Assembly (NCBI GenBank): GCA_964542305.1 | Contig: CAZITX010000002.1 | Coordinates: forward strand, 1 to 64,000 | Source of the DNA: DMER64 sp964542305 | GTDB taxonomy: Bacteria > Bacteroidota > Bacteroidia > Bacteroidales > UBA932 | Length of the DNA: 64,000 bases | Direction of reading: 5' to 3' | Shown: positions 61,615-64,000 of the stretch, in pieces | How the letters are laid out: each line of letters starts with the position of its first letter | Position numbering within the stretch: position 1 is the stretch's first letter | Position numbers and translations under genes: made by a program | The notes under the pieces: generated by a model | What the model was told of the DNA's origin: nothing | The model's database searches: none | What the model saw: only the letters and a program-made list of their open reading frames with translations

Positions 61615-63319
61615 AATACCAAAATGTTTGACCAAAAAGTTCTTCCAACCTGTCAATATCACTGATATTGATCTCAGAAACAAAACGGTCCAGGTTGTTC
61701 TGCAGGTTTTGATCCAATGGAATGGACAAGGTTGCGGGATCGGTACCTCCCATATGACAGGCCAGCAATAACACTTCCTGGTAATGACGCGGCACCGGAA
61801 GTGAGCGGGGTGCGTACATATCACAAAAACCGGGAACGTCCTTCTGCAACATCCTGTCCATCAATCTGTAATTGGCAGCCACAAGATTATCCTGATTGTC
61901 TTCCAGAATATTTTGTAACGATTCAGAAAAATTGGTTGCCGATACCTTAATGTTGTTTTTTGGTTGACGGGATCTCAAAGGTCCGTATATGGGATGTTCT
62001 TCAACTGCTATGTCATTCCCGCATAATGCAAGCCGGCGTCCTGCCCATTTCCTGTATAACGGGGCTTTCATCAAAACATTCAGGTATTTTCGTGCAACCT
62101 CGTAATTTCCCGCGATCAGCTCGCTTTCGGCCAGGCGCATAAGGAAGAACCCGCTTTTCTGTTTATCGGGAATGGCCATCATGGATTCATAGGCATACCG
62201 TTTGGATTCGTTAATCATACCCAGGTTGAACCATATCTCACTGCTAAAGATCATATCCATATCCTCGGGCAGAATGAGAGCTCCCGATGTGGTCTGAGGA
62301 ACGGAAAACATCAAATCACCCGCCTTTTCCGTAGCGGCCAGAGCCAGGTTAAATGTATTGAGCGCCAGCAAAGAATTGGGCATGTTTTTTTGCGACATGG
62401 ATAATACGGTGTGCCAGTCCATCCTGCGGGCGGCAAAAAGGTAAGAGAGTTCTTTTTCCTTGTCTCCCCGCCATTGTGACATAAGACCCCAGGCTGTTAT
62501 CCCGGTTATAAGGATTGTCAATATAATATCCCTGATCCGTGATTCCTTTTTCAAAAGTATCAACAAGCCCAGGACCAGGGGAAGAGATCCCCACAGAGAA
62601 ATAAACACCCCATGCGGATAATCGCTGAATCTGTAATAATCTGCACCGTAAAAAACAGCTGCAGGGGTTCGCTGAAGGTCTGTGAACAAAAGCAATCCGG
62701 CGATCAGTAAAATACCACCTGCCATCGCCAAAAAGGTATATCGCGAGATTTTTCCGGGCATCCTCAACTCGGCAAAAAGCATAATAAGGAAAGCGGCAGG
62801 GAACGATCCACCGAACAACAGCCAGGCCAGCGGAAGGGAAAGAAATCCCCAGACAGCACGTATGCGTTCCTCACGTATACATGTATATATATATGCGATC
62901 CAACCCATTGCCACAAAGGCCAGTAATCCTGCCAGGGTATAATTGGGATTGCAGAGCAGTATCCAATAAAACACAGACGGCACAAAAGTCAGGGGTAAAG
63001 ACACCTTCCCTTTTACCAGGTTCCTGGCTGTTTTGTATACGGCAAGCTGTAACAGGACCAGCAGAAAGGCTATGATCATCCCGCCAACCAGGGGGGCCCT
63101 GTAAAACTGGATCAGGAAACGGGAAGCGTAATCGGCAAAGCCCCCGGGGTGAAGGACCGTTTCCAAAAAATAGTCCCTGCTGAAGAGGAAAAGTTGCATG
63201 CCTTCGGTATACAACAGATGGAACCGGTGAAAAACACCAAAATAAAGCGTTACCGACACAAAAAACACTGCCGGGAAAAGAATACGGGAAATGCGCAAAT
63301 GTTGAAACACTTTATTCAT
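61595..63319 (-). CDS. DUF6057-like polytopic membrane protein
   Basis: Membrane protein of 574 aa. The N-terminal 290 residues carry about eight hydrophobic helices; the C-terminal half is soluble and helical, with a TPR-like pattern (NLGMINESKRYAYESMM, RLAESELIAGNYEVARKYLNVL, given as locations within 330-430). It resembles Bacteroidales DUF6057 proteins of unknown function, which I recall usually sitting beside a PD40/TolB-like gene, as here. The ATG at 63319 is preferred over 63361. It overlaps the symporter gene by eight bases and the PD40 gene by 20, so the three are one operon. Confidence 0.8.
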   Translation of the reverse strand: MNKVFQHLRISRILFPAVFFVSVTLYFGVFHRFHLLYTEGMQLFLFSRDYFLETVLHPGGFADYASRFLIQFYRAPLVGGMIIAFLLVLLQLAVYKTARNLVKGKVSLPLTFVPSVFYWILLCNPNYTLAGLLAFVAMGWIAYIYTCIREERIRAVWGFLSLPLAWLLFGGSFPAAFLIMLFAELRMPGKISRYTFLAMAGGILLIAGLLLFTDLQRTPAAVFYGADYYRFSDYPHGVFISLWGSLPLVLGLLILLKKESRIRDIILTILITGITAWGLMSQWRGDKEKELSYLFAARRMDWHTVLSMSQKNMPNSLLALNTFNLALAATEKAGDLMFSVPQTTSGALILPEDMDMIFSSEIWFNLGMINESKRYAYESMMAIPDKQKSGFFLMRLAESELIAGNYEVARKYLNVLMKAPLYRKWAGRRLALCGNDIAVEEHPIYGPLRSRQPKNNIKVSATNFSESLQNILEDNQDNLVAANYRLMDRMLQKDVPGFCDMYAPRSLPVPRHYQEVLLLACHMGGTDPATLSIPLDQNLQNNLDRFVSEINISDIDRLEELFGQTFWYYAYFIQ

Positions 63320-64000
63320 AATTATCCAGTCCGCCGCTCCACAGGTATTTTTTTGTCTCACGTGCCAGGACCCCGCTCAGCAGGATCAGGGAAACCAGGT
63401 TGGGAAGAGCCATCAGGGCATTCATGGAATCGGCCAGGTCCCATATCATGGATAACTTTGCGACCGATCCCAGGAACACTCCCACTATCCATACAATCCT
63501 GTAATACACGATGACACGCTTGCCTCCCAGGTATTCTATGGCTTTTTCCGCATAATAGGACCAACCCAGGATGGTGGAAAAAGCAAATGTGATCAGACCT
63601 ACATTCAGGATCAGCGGTCCTATAAAAGTAATTTTGCTGAAAGCCATTTTGGTCAGCAGTGCGCCATCGGAATAATCGATCCCGGGGTACCTGAGAATAC
63701 TCGTCACCAGGACAAGGCCCGTTAGTGCACAAACGACCACCGTATCCCAGAACGTTCCCGTTGCCGAGACTAATGCCTGCCTGACCGGATTTTTTGTTCT
63801 TGCTGCCGCTGCCACGATGGGCGCCGAGCCCATCCCCGATTCGTTGGAAAAAAGCCCCCGCGCTATGCCGTAACGCATGGCAACCATCAGACCGCCTCCG
63901 GCCATACCTCCGCCAACGGCCTTCAGGGAAAAAGCCGATTCAAAAATCAGGGAAACAGCCTTTCCTAAAAAAGATGCATTCATGAGTATTATTACAATAC
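63312..64000 (-). CDS. AGCS family sodium:alanine symporter, 5' end beyond the window
   Basis: C-terminal half of an inner-membrane sodium/alanine (or glycine) symporter. The AGCS signature appears as RYGIARGLFSNESGMGSAPI, with AAARTKNPVRQALV and TFWDTVVVCALTGL after it. Further transmembrane helices continue to the stop. An in-frame ATG at 63983 is not the true start: the frame stays open to base 64000 and family members are about twice as long. It heads the operon symporter - DUF6057-like - PD40 lipoprotein, each pair overlapping. Confidence 0.92.
   Translation of the reverse strand, partial: IVIILMNASFLGKAVSLIFESAFSLKAVGGGMAGGGLMVAMRYGIARGLFSNESGMGSAPIVAAAARTKNPVRQALVSATGTFWDTVVVCALTGLVLVTSILRYPGIDYSDGALLTKMAFSKITFIGPLILNVGLITFAFSTILGWSYYAEKAIEYLGGKRVIVYYRIVWIVGVFLGSVAKLSMIWDLADSMNALMALPNLVSLILLSGVLARETKKYLWSGGLDNYE

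Overview
The window is a chromosomal segment of a Bacteroidota bacterium, most likely order Bacteroidales. Support comes from two SusC/SusD pairs, a PorV-like protein beside a subtilase with a type IX secretion C-terminal domain, L25/Ctc, Bacteroidota-restricted families (DUF3078, HYC_CC_PP-like, DUF6057-like), and promoter-like motifs of the Bacteroidota type (TTTG, about 20 bases, TAnnTTTG). Shine-Dalgarno sequences are rare: only two clear ones were seen, before the 18,020 lipoprotein gene and before infB. I cannot name genus or species.

Layout. 1-6.0 kb: the 3'-truncated end of an initiator tRNA gene, hisS, a GH3 lipoprotein, and the two subunits of an NfnAB-type transhydrogenase. 6.0-11.5 kb: a GH9 plus polysaccharide-deacetylase fusion, a histidine-rich TonB-dependent receptor and a small Cys/His-rich exported protein. 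11.6-17.9 kb: sppA, then the tight operon proS - hypothetical - DUF3078 - tilS. 18-21.5 kb: an aromatic-rich lipoprotein, a FadL-like outer-membrane protein and WbqC. 21.5-24.2 kb: lpxD-lpxC-lpxA, with an LpxC that lacks the FabZ domain usual in this phylum. 24.2-28.5 kb: nusA-infB with a terminator-like hairpin in the nusA leader. 28.5-40.5 kb: housekeeping genes (DoxX-like, tmk, folP, purB, M64 peptidase, yjjG, ftsB/divIC, nucleotidyltransferase, CPBP protease, manA, S4 protein, pth, L25, C11 peptidase). 40.5-44.6 kb: YtxH, holin-like and small membrane proteins, dipeptidyl peptidase III, and an acyltransferase with a zinc ribbon. 44.6-60 kb: two SusCD operons, each closed by a strong intrinsic terminator, with a TlpA-like lipoprotein, a PorV-like protein and a T9SS-type subtilase between them. 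60-64 kb: an AGCS sodium/alanine symporter (cut by the window end), a DUF6057-like membrane protein and a PD40 propeller lipoprotein carrying CxxCH.

How the genes work together. Peptidases (M64, C11, M49, S8, plus SppA and CPBP) outnumber glycosidases (GH3, GH9), and neither SusCD operon contains a glycosidase or a visible regulator. The 51-64 kb region is therefore more plausibly concerned with peptide or amino-acid acquisition than with glycans; this is inference. Envelope biogenesis is well represented (Lpx genes, FadL-like protein, PorV-like protein, FtsB/DivIC, TonB-dependent receptors).

Most unusual at the scale of the whole window: all eight convergent gene pairs overlap at their 3' ends or abut exactly (0, 9, 11, 16, 30, 47, 83 and 86 bases), leaving no room for an intergenic terminator. 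Several genes also have a TAnnTTTG motif only 4-5 bases before the ATG, consistent with leaderless mRNAs. No CRISPR array, insertion sequence, prophage or rRNA operon was seen, and no stretch above 300 bases lacks a gene.
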